40,844 nucleotides of DNA from Rhodospirillaceae bacterium (GTDB lineage Bacteria > Pseudomonadota > Alphaproteobacteria > Rhodospirillales > Rhodospirillaceae), in NCBI GenBank assembly GCA_009693785.1, contig SHWP01000031.1, forward strand, positions 1 through 40,844, given 5' to 3'. A program made the position numbers and the translations under genes. Positions 1 to 7,848 of the stretch are shown in pieces; positions within the stretch are counted from its first letter, which is position 1, and every line of letters begins with the position of its first letter. Below the pieces are notes generated by a model. That model was not told the DNA's origin. It did not search any database and saw only the letters and a program-made list of their open reading frames with translations.

Positions 1-83
1 CAGACCTCCGCCGTCTTCGCGCCAGCCTCATGCTCGCGCAGCATTGCGATGATCTGCTCTTCGTTAAACCGTGATTGCCGCAT
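1..83 (-). CDS. IS3-family transposase OrfA, N-terminal fragment
   Basis: The reverse strand from an ATG at 83 reads MRQSRFNEEQIIAMLREHEA and continues GAKTAEV to the window edge. This is the characteristic start of the helix-turn-helix OrfA protein of IS3-family elements, which binds the element ends and is usually joined to the OrfB integrase by frameshifting. Only about 27 residues are visible, so completeness and subgroup cannot be judged. The start codon lies about 65 bp inside the inferred element end, a normal distance for this family. Confidence 0.8.
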   Translation of the reverse strand, partial: MRQSRFNEEQIIAMLREHEAGAKTAEV

Positions 84-148
84 CGTCCGTCTCCCTTCTT
101 GGTGACGGACTCTACCTAAAACTGGAGGGAAACTAAGGGCTCAGGTCA
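1..148 (-). mobile_element. Left end of an IS3-like insertion sequence, cut by window edge
   Basis: Upstream of the OrfA start the reverse strand carries a short leader and an end beginning TGACCTGAGCCC at 148, with the TG start expected of IS3-family inverted repeats. The remainder of the element lies outside the window, so the second inverted repeat and the target duplication cannot be checked and the exact outer boundary is inferred. Beyond 148 the sequence turns AT-rich up to the stop of the DUF1838 gene. Confidence 0.6.
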
Positions 149-227
149 CAAGCATTCAATCGTTCTTATTTAGAGTTATAAGTGTTAGCTAATTTCTCAA
201 ATGTTATGTTTGATTAACTGAATTAGC

Positions 228-1133
228 TCATCCCACACCTTTCCTCTTCTTATCTACGTGGTCCTTGAACTGCTCGTAGAAGAACCGCTGCTTGTCTTTG
301 TCGGCCATCGTCGGCGCTTGCAAAAACTCCGGTGAATTTTTTTCCATCCAGGCGCGCAGTTGTTTGGGAATATCGGCCACGCCGTTTGGCAATTTCTTGC
401 CACGGCTGGGCAGCACCACGCCGCCGGGCCACTGGCCCATCTCCATCCACGGCAGCCATTGGCGCACACCGGTGTGCGAGGTGGTGACGGGCGCCGAGGT
501 GAGATCGGCATTGTCGAGGTCGGCGCGCTTGGCGTGGAAGTGGTAAATGCCCGCACCCTCGTAGGTGTCGCTGGCGGCGTAGGTGGAATATTCCTTCACG
601 CTGAGGCGTGAGGGCGATGAGTAGAACAAGTCATCATGGAAGGTCACGTCGCCGGTGTTTTCCATATAGCTCATGTGAAAGGGCCCCTTCGCGCCGTTGG
701 CGTCGATGTGCCCGCCCGCCGATGCGTTTTGAATGTGAAACACTTCTACGGTTTTTTCGGTGAAGGGGTTGGCCCAGGTTTTCAACGGCTCGCCCGTGGC
801 GGGGTCGCAGAAAATCACGCACTCGCGTTCCAAAAATTCATAGCCCTTGTCGTCCTTCACGCAGGCCGTGCACTTCACGCCCTGGCCCAGCATCAGCACT
901 TGCGATTTGCGCCCGGGCTGGAAGTTGTAGACATAGCCCGACGTCCAGGAGACGGAAGTTTTGCCGCTGATGTCGCTGCGCGCCTTCAAGTAGCCCGTGA
1001 GGTTATCCCACGGGTCGTCGAGGTTGAGCTTGCGCGTGGCAGCTTGGGCGGGCGCAGCGATGGCCGTTGCGGCAAGGCCCGCGACTGATAAAGCGCTGAG
1101 TGCGCCGCGGCGTGATGAGGGGATGGTGGGCAT
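228..1133 (-). CDS. DUF1838 family exported protein (Tat-type leader)
   Basis: A 301-residue protein with a twin-arginine-type leader (SRRGALSAL, hydrophobic stretch, then APAQA as a likely cleavage site near residue 31). The mature part has the look of the DUF1838 family, with aromatic-rich segments such as GIYHFHAKR and WLPWMEMGQWPGG. The family has no established reaction; Tat export suggests a folded or cofactor-bearing periplasmic protein, which is inference. A strong GGAGGA ribosome site precedes the ATG at 1133. It stands alone between an IS end and a palindrome-rich intergenic region. An 8-bp inverted repeat (AGCTAATT at 187-194, AATTAGCT at 221-228) overlaps its 3' end but is a weak terminator candidate. 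Confidence 0.75.
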   Translation of the reverse strand: MPTIPSSRRGALSALSVAGLAATAIAAPAQAATRKLNLDDPWDNLTGYLKARSDISGKTSVSWTSGYVYNFQPGRKSQVLMLGQGVKCTACVKDDKGYEFLERECVIFCDPATGEPLKTWANPFTEKTVEVFHIQNASAGGHIDANGAKGPFHMSYMENTGDVTFHDDLFYSSPSRLSVKEYSTYAASDTYEGAGIYHFHAKRADLDNADLTSAPVTTSHTGVRQWLPWMEMGQWPGGVVLPSRGKKLPNGVADIPKQLRAWMEKNSPEFLQAPTMADKDKQRFFYEQFKDHVDKKRKGVG

Positions 1134-1157
1134 GGATGGCTCCTCCGGTGGCGTTCG

Positions 1158-1295
1158 AAAGCATTGATGTCGTCCTGGGATTTATTCCAAGAGCCTGCCC
1201 TCGGGCCGCGTTTCACGCGGACCCGGGGGACCCAAGGCAAAACACTGGGCTGGTGTTTGTAACCCTGGATACTTGGGACAGGCCCAAGTATGACA
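1158..1295. repeat. Cluster of palindromes including a REP-like hairpin
   Basis: Three hairpins lie in tandem upstream of the ELM1 gene. The first (1199-1228) pairs CCTCGGGCCGCG with CGCGGACCCGGGG around a TTTCA loop with one bulge. The second has AAACAC/GTGTTT arms near 1239-1258. The third is a perfect 9-bp stem, ATACTTGGG (1269-1277) with CCCAAGTAT (1283-1291), flanked by AACCCTGG on the left and GACA on the right. The same flanks with a different stem recur at 2511-2546, which marks a dispersed REP-type family rather than a gene-specific terminator. Confidence 0.65.
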
Positions 1296-1307
1296 AGTCA
1301 TGTTTAA

Positions 1308-2387
1308 ATGTACCCTGGCATATCATCTCCGCAGTTTGACGCCGTGACAACTCAAACCTCATCCCCCCTGATTTGGGTTCTTATCGACGACCGGCCGGGC
1401 AACGCGGGCCAGGCCTTGGGCGTGGCGGAAGCCTTGAACGTGGCGGGTGCGCGGCCGTTCATCGAAAAACACATTCGTTACAGCTCGCTAGGCAAATTGC
1501 CCAACATCGTGCGCGGCTCAAGCCTGATTGGCGTGACGGACGACAGCGTCGCGGCGTTGGTCGCGCCGTGGCCCGATGTGGTGATCGCAGCGGGCCGCCG
1601 CACCGCACCCGTGGCGCGCTGGATCAAGAAGGTCTCCCATCTACGCCAAGGCTTCGATGGGCAGGCGGGAAAGAATGTAATTCTGGCCCAAATCATGAAC
1701 CCAGGCGCCGTGGGTGCGGCCGACTTCGACCTGATCGCCATTCCCAACCACGATTGCGAGCGCCCGGACGGCGACTTGCCCAACGCGCTGCGCATCACCG
1801 GCGCACCGCATCGCTTTTCGCCCGCAAGGCTCGCGGCTGAATCGAAGCTCTGGACGCCGCGCCTAGCGCACATGCCGCGTCCGTACTTTGCGTTGCTGGT
1901 GGGCGGGGCTACACGCCAGCGCCCGTTTCCCTCAGGCCTCGCAGCCGACGTGGGCGCGAAAGTCTCAGCCATGGCCAAGGTGGCAGGTGGCTCGGTATTG
2001 CTGTCGACCTCGCGGCGCACGGGGCCCGAGGCCGAGGCGGTGTTGACGGCGGTGATCGACGCGCCGGTCCAGGCATTTTTGTGGGGCAAACGCGAGGAGG
2101 GCGCGGACAATCCCTACGCAGGTTTTTTAGCGCTCGCCGATGCCATGGTGGTGACGGGGGATTCGGTGTCGATGTGTTCCGAGGCCTGCGCCAACCCCGG
2201 CAGTGTGTACATCTATGCGCCCGCCGATATGGTCTCGCCCAAGCACGCCCGCCTGCACCGCGAATTGTATGCCCTGGGTGCAGCGCGGCCTTTTGATGGT
2301 ATGCACACACCCTTCAGCCACGCGCCTTTGAATGCTGCGACAGCCGTCGCGGGGCGGATCGAGGAATTGATAACGAAAAAACTATGA
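1308..2387 (+). CDS. ELM1/GtrOC1-like family protein (DUF1022)
   Basis: About 359 residues. The opening IWVLIDDRPGNAGQALGVAE is the signature of the mitochondrial fission ELM1-like family (PF06258). Bacterial members are of uncertain function and have a glycosyltransferase-like two-lobed fold. The later segments FALLVGGATRQRPF, GSVLLSTSRRTGPE and MVVTGDSVSMCSEAC (sugar-nucleotide-site-like) and a final PLNAA...RIEELI helix fit a full-length protein. ATG 1308 is the first ATG but sits just past a REP hairpin and has no clear ribosome site; GTG 1344 is an equally good start. Residues around 110-120 (HLRQGFDGQA) look like an in-frame insertion encoded by a repeat. No operon partner is evident. 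Confidence 0.75.
   Translation: MYPGISSPQFDAVTTQTSSPLIWVLIDDRPGNAGQALGVAEALNVAGARPFIEKHIRYSSLGKLPNIVRGSSLIGVTDDSVAALVAPWPDVVIAAGRRTAPVARWIKKVSHLRQGFDGQAGKNVILAQIMNPGAVGAADFDLIAIPNHDCERPDGDLPNALRITGAPHRFSPARLAAESKLWTPRLAHMPRPYFALLVGGATRQRPFPSGLAADVGAKVSAMAKVAGGSVLLSTSRRTGPEAEAVLTAVIDAPVQAFLWGKREEGADNPYAGFLALADAMVVTGDSVSMCSEACANPGSVYIYAPADMVSPKHARLHRELYALGAARPFDGMHTPFSHAPLNAATAVAGRIEELITKKL
1634..1669 (+). repeat. In-frame repeat-like insertion inside the ELM1 gene
   Basis: The stretch coding for SHLRQGFDGQAGK interrupts the expected ARWIKK...IMNPG core of ELM1 proteins. It contains CGCC...GGCG outer arms and an internal GCCAAGGC, so it is an imperfect inverted repeat. Peptides of the type LRQG(F/Y)xGQA are typical products of small dispersed palindromic repeats read in frame. 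This is recognition by memory plus local structure; no second copy exists in this window. Confidence 0.4.
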
Positions 2388-2510
2388 CTTCCGTCCTTTT
2401 ATTGTCACCCCCCGACTTGACGCCTAGTTTTTCTTGGCGATTAAAAGGAGCCTAAAAAAACTGGCGCACAGATCGGGGGCTCCATCTTTAATCTGGTCCA
2501 GTTCTGCATT

Positions 2511-2546
2511 TAACCCTGGATCGCCCGATTAAATCGGGCGATGACA
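2511..2546. repeat. REP-like palindrome
   Basis: A perfect 11-bp stem with a one-base centre (ATCGCCCGATT at 2520-2530, AATCGGGCGAT at 2532-2542) is bounded by TAACCCTGG and GACA. The element at 1261-1295 shares the flanks AACCCTGG and GACA, but its stem sequence is entirely different. It lies 32 bp before the hydroxypyruvate isomerase-like gene. Confidence 0.7.
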
Positions 2547-2577
2547 TGGGCGTGTTTTAGGAGCCGCGAACTTACCC

Positions 2578-3423
2578 ATGCCCCGTTTTGCCGCCAACGT
2601 TTCAATGTTGTTCACCGAAGTGCCGTTGCGCGAGCGCTTTGCGTTGGCGGCCAAGTGCGGCTTCGCAGGCGCGGAGTGCCAATTCCCTTATGAAATTCCC
2701 GCCGGTGAGTTTGGCGATGTGGTGGCGATGTCGAACAAGCCCCTGGTGCTGTTCAACGCCCCGCCCGGTGATTATGCGGCCGGTGAGCGTGGGCTAGCGG
2801 CGCTGAAGGGCCGCGAGTCCGAGTTCAAAGATTCGCTGCACACCGTGCTGCAATACGCCGAGTACACCGAGTGCAAACAGGTGCATGTGATGTCGGGCGT
2901 GGTGGCCGAGGACGAGCAGTTGGCCGCCATCGATGTGTTGGTGAAAAACTTGGAGTACGCCGCCAAAACACTCTCGCCCGAGGGCATTCGCGTTTTGATC
3001 GAGAACATCAACATTGAAAACTACATGACCCGCACCCCCACCCAAGCCGCCGAGGTGGTGCGCACCGTGGGGCATAAGAACCTCAAACTGCAATACGATA
3101 TTTTCCACGCCCAGACGCTGGAAGGCGGCATTACGGCCTTCATCGAGAACAACATCGACATCATCGGCCATATTCAGGTAGCCGGCGTGCCCAACCGCGA
3201 CGAGCCCGACAGCTTGGGGGAACTCAATTGGGGCTATTTGTTCGATCTGCTTGACGCCCATGGCTATGACGGCTGGATCGGCGCCGAGTACACCCCGCGC
3301 CATGGCACCATGGAAGGCTTGCAATGGGGGCGGGATTGGGGAATTTCTGCGCCGGTCAAATCGACGGCACGGCCGCGCTATAAAACCAACAGCGGCAAAA
3401 CAAAAAAGGGAGCGGGCGCATGA
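2578..3423 (+). CDS. hyi: Hydroxypyruvate isomerase-like TIM-barrel protein
   Basis: 281 residues opening MPRFAANVSMLFTEVPLRER, typical of the hydroxypyruvate isomerase / Hyi group of the AP-endonuclease-2-like sugar isomerase family. Members interconvert hydroxypyruvate and tartronate semialdehyde in glyoxylate metabolism in the cytoplasm. Metal- and substrate-site segments are visible: VLIENINIENYMTRT (Glu), LKLQYDIFHAQ (Asp, His), GHIQVAGVPNRDEPD (His) and WIGAEYTPR (Glu). The C-terminus carries an extra basic tail of about 25 residues rich in Lys and Arg. AGGAG lies 12 bases before the ATG. Its stop overlaps the ATG of the next GST gene (ATGA), so the two are co-translated. The exact substrate is not proven by sequence. 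Confidence 0.82.
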   Translation: MPRFAANVSMLFTEVPLRERFALAAKCGFAGAECQFPYEIPAGEFGDVVAMSNKPLVLFNAPPGDYAAGERGLAALKGRESEFKDSLHTVLQYAEYTECKQVHVMSGVVAEDEQLAAIDVLVKNLEYAAKTLSPEGIRVLIENINIENYMTRTPTQAAEVVRTVGHKNLKLQYDIFHAQTLEGGITAFIENNIDIIGHIQVAGVPNRDEPDSLGELNWGYLFDLLDAHGYDGWIGAEYTPRHGTMEGLQWGRDWGISAPVKSTARPRYKTNSGKTKKGAGA

Positions 3424-4040
3424 TCACCCTGTATGGCAAGGCCAATTCGCGCACCTCGCGCAACCTGTGGGCGCTGGAAGAATTGGGCATTCCCTATAAG
3501 CACGTGCCGTCCGATTATTTGAAGGGCGACACCAAGACGCCTGAGTATTTGCGAATCAACCCCGCCGCCAAACTGCCCGCGCTGACCGATGGCGACGTGG
3601 TGATGACCGAATCGCTCGGCATGAATTTGTATATCGCGCACACTTATGGCGCGGGCAAACTGTGGCCCGACGACAAGGCGGCACGGGCCAAGTGCATTCA
3701 ATGGACGTTGTGGGCGGCGACCGAACTCGAAGCGCTTGCCGTGGGCCGGTTGATCGAGCTGCAATATAAGAAAGAGCACGAGCGCGACCCGAAGGTCATC
3801 GCCGCCTTGGCCGAACGCACCAAGGCGCCGATCAATACATTGAATACGGCTTTGCAACGTTCGGCCTATTTGGCCGGTCCGTCGTTCACCATCGCCGATT
3901 TGAACGTTGCCACCGTGGCCGAATATCTCGCGCGCACCAACTTTGACTTTAGTGCGTGGCCCGCGGTGAATAAATGGTTGCCGGAATGCCTTAACCGTCC
4001 GGCCAATCAAAAGGTGATCGCCATGAAAGTGGCAGCCTGA
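3420..4040 (+). CDS. Glutathione S-transferase family protein
   Basis: 206 residues with an N-terminal thioredoxin-like GST domain (MITLYGKANSRTSRNLWALE, then NPAAKLPALTDGDVVMTES, the cis-Pro and Glu-Ser glutathione-binding motif) and an all-helical C-terminal domain containing AGPSFTIADLNVATVAEYL with the conserved N-capping Asp. The SRTSRN stretch places Ser/Arg where the catalytic Ser is found in several bacterial classes. It is translationally coupled to the hyi-like gene, which suggests a joint role in small-aldehyde or hydroxy-acid metabolism (inference). A closely related but frameshifted GST lies at 7145-7778. Confidence 0.88.
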   Translation: MITLYGKANSRTSRNLWALEELGIPYKHVPSDYLKGDTKTPEYLRINPAAKLPALTDGDVVMTESLGMNLYIAHTYGAGKLWPDDKAARAKCIQWTLWAATELEALAVGRLIELQYKKEHERDPKVIAALAERTKAPINTLNTALQRSAYLAGPSFTIADLNVATVAEYLARTNFDFSAWPAVNKWLPECLNRPANQKVIAMKVAA

Positions 4041-4062
4041 GAAGGCAGTTCCAGATTTCGTG

Positions 4063-6837
4063 CTATTCCAGTTTTGTGATCGCCTCTGCCAGGGCATGAC
4101 GGGCATAGGGCTTGCGCAGCAAGGTGACACCCGGTTTTAACCGCCCATCCGCCATCAATATCTCGTCCGAATAGCCTGAAACATGCAGCACTTTAAGATT
4201 GGGCCATTTTCCCCGCGCTTGTTCGGCCAGTTCGATGCCGCTTAAGGGGCCCGTCAACATGATGTCAGCGATTAAAATCTTGATGCCGGGGTTTTGCGCA
4301 AGTTCGCTGAGCGCGCCAGGCCCGTCACTCGCGGTGATGACGGAGTAGCCGAGCAGCATGAGGTTTTGCCGGGTGGCCTCGCGCATATCGTCGTCATCTT
4401 CCACCAGCAATACTCTCGCTTGGTTCGCAGCAGCAATTTTTTCCTCATCTGGCAAATCGGGGCCGCTCTTCGCGGGCACGCGCAACCGCGGCAGGTAGAG
4501 CAACACAGTCGTGGCAACCCCGACCGTGCTCTTGATTTTGAAGATGCCGCGCGATTGCTTGATGAACCCATACACCATGCTGAGGCCCAAGCCGGTGCCT
4601 TGGCCCACGTCTTTGGTGGTGAAGAACGGCTCGATGACATGCTCTAACTGATTTTCGGGGATGCCAATTCCCGTGTCTGTGATCTCGATGCAGACAAATT
4701 CACCAGGCATGAACTCGGCGTTCTGACGAACCATCTCAGGGGTGATGGTTTCGTTGCGGCAGTTGAGTGTCAGCGCACCGCCTCTTGGCATCGCGTCGCG
4801 CGCGTTGATCGCAAGGCTCAAAATCGAGCTTGCCATCTGGGTTCTGTCGGCCTCGCAGTTCCAAAGGCCTGAGGGCGTCCCGAACGACAACGCAATGTTC
4901 GCCGGCAGCGCGCGGCGCAGGATGTCCTTCATTTCCGATAGCAGATCTTCGAGCCGGATACTGGTGGGGCTCAGCGACTGGCGGCGCGAAAAGGCCAGCA
5001 TTTGCTGAATCAGGCGTGCGCCCCGGTCCACCGCGCGCAGCGAACGGGCTGTGAGATTATGAGAAACGGTGTCTGCGCCAATCCGGCCCTCGATCAATTG
5101 CAAATTCAGCAGCAAAATCCCGAGGAGATTATTGAAATCGTGCGCGATGCCACCAGTGAGTTGGCCGACGGCCTCCATTTTCTGAGATTGGCGCAATTGC
5201 TCTTCCTTGGCGCGCATCTCGGTGATGTCGTGAACCAGAAATACCCGCCCGACGTAGTCACCGCGTGCATTTTGCAGGCCGCGGCCGGATATGGCGGTGA
5301 GGAGTTCGGTTCCGTCGGCGCGGCGACCGCGGACTTCCACCTCGATGGGCACATGCCGGGGTATGGCCATAATTTCTTGACGCCGGCTTTCAAAGTTCGG
5401 GTCGGCAGTGAGGAAAGTTGGCGTTTTTCCAAGGATATCCTCCTTGGCGTAACCGACCATTTTTTCATGTGCGGGATTGCAGTAAACGATCTTACCCTGC
5501 AGATCCGTGATGAAAACGCCTTCGCTCATTTGATCGATCACGGCGGCCTGACGCCTGAGCAATTCCTCTTGCTGGCGGCGTTCGCGGATGTCCCGGATGA
5601 TCGACAGAAAGCCAATCGTATTGCCTAACCGATCACGCACACCTGTCGCTGATATTTCGCACAGCAGAGTGTCACCGCTTGAGGTCGGAAGCGTAAGCTC
5701 TGCCGTAGCGATCTTACCCGACAAAATTTGTTGCCGCAGTCGCGGCCGGGTCCACTTGTGGAAGTCTTGATCGTGGATCACATCCGTCAGGTGTAGGCCG
5801 ATTAAAACTGATCTCGGCAGCCCGGCCATTTTCTCCGCAGCCGTGTTACAAGCCGTGATACGGCCCTCAAGGTCATGAACAACGACCGCATCAAACATTT
5901 GATCAGCGATAAACGCCTGCTTTTCCAGTTCGATTTCGGCGTCGCGAAGCTGGATCATTCGCTGTTTAAAGTTTCCAAAAGTCACCTCAAGTGGCATGAA
6001 GTCTCTTTGCCCTCCGGCGTCGATGACGGCAGTGGTGTCGCCAACGGACAAGCGCTGGAGCGCGGTACTGATATTGGCAAGCGATTCGACTATGCGACGC
6101 CGACCTATGAGGGCACCAGCCACTGAGAGAAGAGTGAATCCGATCAAGCAGCCGAGACTTGTAGTCAAAGCGGCGATTCGTGCCGTGACCGCGATCTCAT
6201 GCATCGCGGTTTGAACGGCTTGATCTAAGAAATCGCGCGCGATATTTAGATCGGTGCGAAAAATAGCTTCCAATGCCTCTGCGTTGTCAGTATCGGCGGC
6301 CATGCCTGGCTGGTTTTTCGCAATAATGCGGGCAAAAACACCAGAAACGTAAACATCAAGATCTGAATAATGATTTTCGATCGCGGCAGTCAGACCGGAC
6401 GTCATTTGTGAATCCGGGAAACTTGCGTTTCCTAGATTGACAACCCGCTCAATGCGTTGGGCCATAGCCGTACGGGCTTCAGCATACTCGGCTTTAAGTT
6501 TCTCGACATCACTGGCGTTCAATTGAGTGCGTGCTGCAAGGTTGGCACTCACGAATACGATATCAGATTGTTGATCTAGTCGGAGTTCAGCCTCATGTAT
6601 CACCTCCTTGAGGAGATTGTGAGTTCCTAACAATGCATCTGCCCTCGATACGACCGTGCTATTGCGCTCGTAGGCCAACCAGGTTGCCAAAGCAGTTAGA
6701 AATGCAATCGACATGGCGAGTGCGGCCATGAGGCGAGTGGCGGAAATTGAACGCTGAGCCAGATTCGATTCATGCGCCCGGCTCGGCTTGGACACAATTG
6801 CATCCGGCTCGTTGAAAATATGTCCGTCTGGCGTCAT
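4063..6837 (-). CDS. Hybrid sensor histidine kinase with PAS domains and C-terminal receiver
   Basis: 924 residues from ATG 6837; the frame is open 40 codons further to a TTG at 6957, but the ATG is preferred. Order of parts: TM1 (about 35-57), periplasmic helical sensor region, TM2 (about 215-245), HAMP-like linker, two PAS domains (QMFDAVVVHDLEG; QMSEGVFITDLQGKIVYCN), HisKA with GGIAHDFNN (phospho-acceptor His about 566), HATPase with N-box AINARDAM (Asn about 678), DTGIGIP and GTGLGLSMV, then a receiver domain with EDDDD and phospho-acceptor Asp about 858 in IADIML. The architecture resembles PAS/hybrid kinases that sense small ligands or redox state. No cognate regulator is adjacent. It converges with the hyi-GST pair. 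Confidence 0.9.
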   Translation of the reverse strand: MTPDGHIFNEPDAIVSKPSRAHESNLAQRSISATRLMAALAMSIAFLTALATWLAYERNSTVVSRADALLGTHNLLKEVIHEAELRLDQQSDIVFVSANLAARTQLNASDVEKLKAEYAEARTAMAQRIERVVNLGNASFPDSQMTSGLTAAIENHYSDLDVYVSGVFARIIAKNQPGMAADTDNAEALEAIFRTDLNIARDFLDQAVQTAMHEIAVTARIAALTTSLGCLIGFTLLSVAGALIGRRRIVESLANISTALQRLSVGDTTAVIDAGGQRDFMPLEVTFGNFKQRMIQLRDAEIELEKQAFIADQMFDAVVVHDLEGRITACNTAAEKMAGLPRSVLIGLHLTDVIHDQDFHKWTRPRLRQQILSGKIATAELTLPTSSGDTLLCEISATGVRDRLGNTIGFLSIIRDIRERRQQEELLRRQAAVIDQMSEGVFITDLQGKIVYCNPAHEKMVGYAKEDILGKTPTFLTADPNFESRRQEIMAIPRHVPIEVEVRGRRADGTELLTAISGRGLQNARGDYVGRVFLVHDITEMRAKEEQLRQSQKMEAVGQLTGGIAHDFNNLLGILLLNLQLIEGRIGADTVSHNLTARSLRAVDRGARLIQQMLAFSRRQSLSPTSIRLEDLLSEMKDILRRALPANIALSFGTPSGLWNCEADRTQMASSILSLAINARDAMPRGGALTLNCRNETITPEMVRQNAEFMPGEFVCIEITDTGIGIPENQLEHVIEPFFTTKDVGQGTGLGLSMVYGFIKQSRGIFKIKSTVGVATTVLLYLPRLRVPAKSGPDLPDEEKIAAANQARVLLVEDDDDMREATRQNLMLLGYSVITASDGPGALSELAQNPGIKILIADIMLTGPLSGIELAEQARGKWPNLKVLHVSGYSDEILMADGRLKPGVTLLRKPYARHALAEAITKLE

Positions 6838-7144
6838 CTTGCGTCCACTGTGTGCATGGCATTCAGATCGAGATTCATGCCTTAGAACTCTCGTTAGCAG
6901 TGATGGCCGATCTGGATCGCGGGGCAGTGATGCACTGGTTCCAAGCCCCTTGGGCAAGGCTTATATTCTGTGGTGTTGGCCTGGATTTCACGCGCTCAAA
7001 AGTATTGATTCGTGGGGAAAAGTAGGGTGCGGGGCCCATTTAACCCTGTTCATGGGTCATCTTTGCTCTTGAACTGTGAACTAAATCAAACCACTTAATT
7101 TTCTTCGAAAGCGAATATCGAAGGCAACCACAAGGGAACTACTC
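6838..7144. other. Intergenic region between divergent kinase and GST genes
   Basis: About 300 bp separating the minus-strand kinase from the plus-strand GST. It should contain both promoters, but no clear -35/-10 pair was recognised. A short CCCAT/ATGGG inverted repeat around 7036-7057 lacks the flanks of the REP elements elsewhere. AAGGGA just before 7145 is a good ribosome site for the GST start. No additional gene is supported. Confidence 0.5.
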
Positions 7145-7778
7145 ATGCTGAAAATTTACGGATCGATTATGTCGCGCCTCGCGCAATGTCTGGACGGCGG
7201 AGGAGGCGGGCGCGGCTTATGAGTTGACCTCGCTCGATTTCCGCAAGGGCGAGCACAAGCAACCTGCATTCCTGGCCATCAACCCGGCGGGCAAAATGCC
7301 AGCAGTCGTCGATGGCGATGTGGCCATGAGCGAATCCTTGGCGATCAACCTGTTCATCGCGCAAAAATACGCTAAGGGGAAACTCTGGCCCGCCGACGAG
7401 AAGGGCCAAGCCAAATGCCTGCAATGGACCCTATGGGCTGGCACGGAACTTGAGCCTGTGGCCTATGGCCGTTTAAGCGAAGTGCTGTTTAAGAAGGAAA
7501 CCGAGCGCGATATGGCGCTGCTCGCCGATTTGGCCGAAAAGGCAAAGCCACTGGTCGCGGTACTAGAAACGGCGTTGCAAAGCACGCCGTATGTATGCGG
7601 CAATGCTTTCAGCGTGGGCGACATCAATGTTGCATGCGTGATGGAGTATTTGGTGCGCAGCAACTTCGACATTTCGCCCTGGCCCAAAACGGCGGCCTGG
7701 TACAAGGCCTGCGATGAGCGCCCAGCCAATAAGAAAACGCAAGATATGCGCGCGGCGGCGATGAAGGCTGCCGCGTAA
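7145..7778 (+). pseudogene. Glutathione S-transferase gene with a 2-base deletion near the start
   Basis: An ATG at 7145 with AAGGGA upstream reads MLKIYGSIMSR, then leaves frame and stops near 7226. The rest of the protein (ELTSLDFRKGEHKQPAFLAI onward, to 7778) is in another frame. The sister GST at 3420 has SRTSRNLW at the equivalent point; here SR is followed in the shifted frame by SRNVW, so two bases are missing around 7175-7180 in a GCGC-rich run. The remaining C-terminal domain (NAFSVGDINVACVMEYL) is intact. Translation from TTG 7224 would give 184 residues lacking the first beta strand and the active-site loop. Alternatives are a sequencing or assembly error, or a true slippage mutation. 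Confidence 0.75.
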
Positions 7779-7800
7779 CTCACCTTATATCGATAAAGCA

Positions 7801-7830
7801 AAAGGGCCGGTGATGAACCGGCCCTTTTTT
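7801..7830. terminator. Bidirectional intrinsic terminator
   Basis: A perfect 11-bp stem AAAGGGCCGGT / ACCGGCCCTTT around the loop GATGA is followed by a T run on the plus strand and, read the other way, ends in CTTTTGC. It lies between the convergent GST and methyltransferase genes and can serve both. Confidence 0.85.
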
Positions 7831-7848
7831 ATTTCAAGATTTATCTAC

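Noticed and set aside
636..1088. Plus-strand open frame opposite the DUF1838 gene
   Set aside because: Antisense shadow with no motif or ribosome site.
2388..2510. Possible terminator or leader RNA after the ELM1 gene (CGCC...GGCG near 2420-2440)
   Set aside because: Only a 4-bp stem with a poor loop; not convincing apart from the REP that follows.
7036..7057. CCCAT/ATGGG hairpin near AACCCTG considered as a third REP unit
   Set aside because: The CCCTGGAT and ATGACA boundary bases are not in the right places and the stem is only 5 bp.
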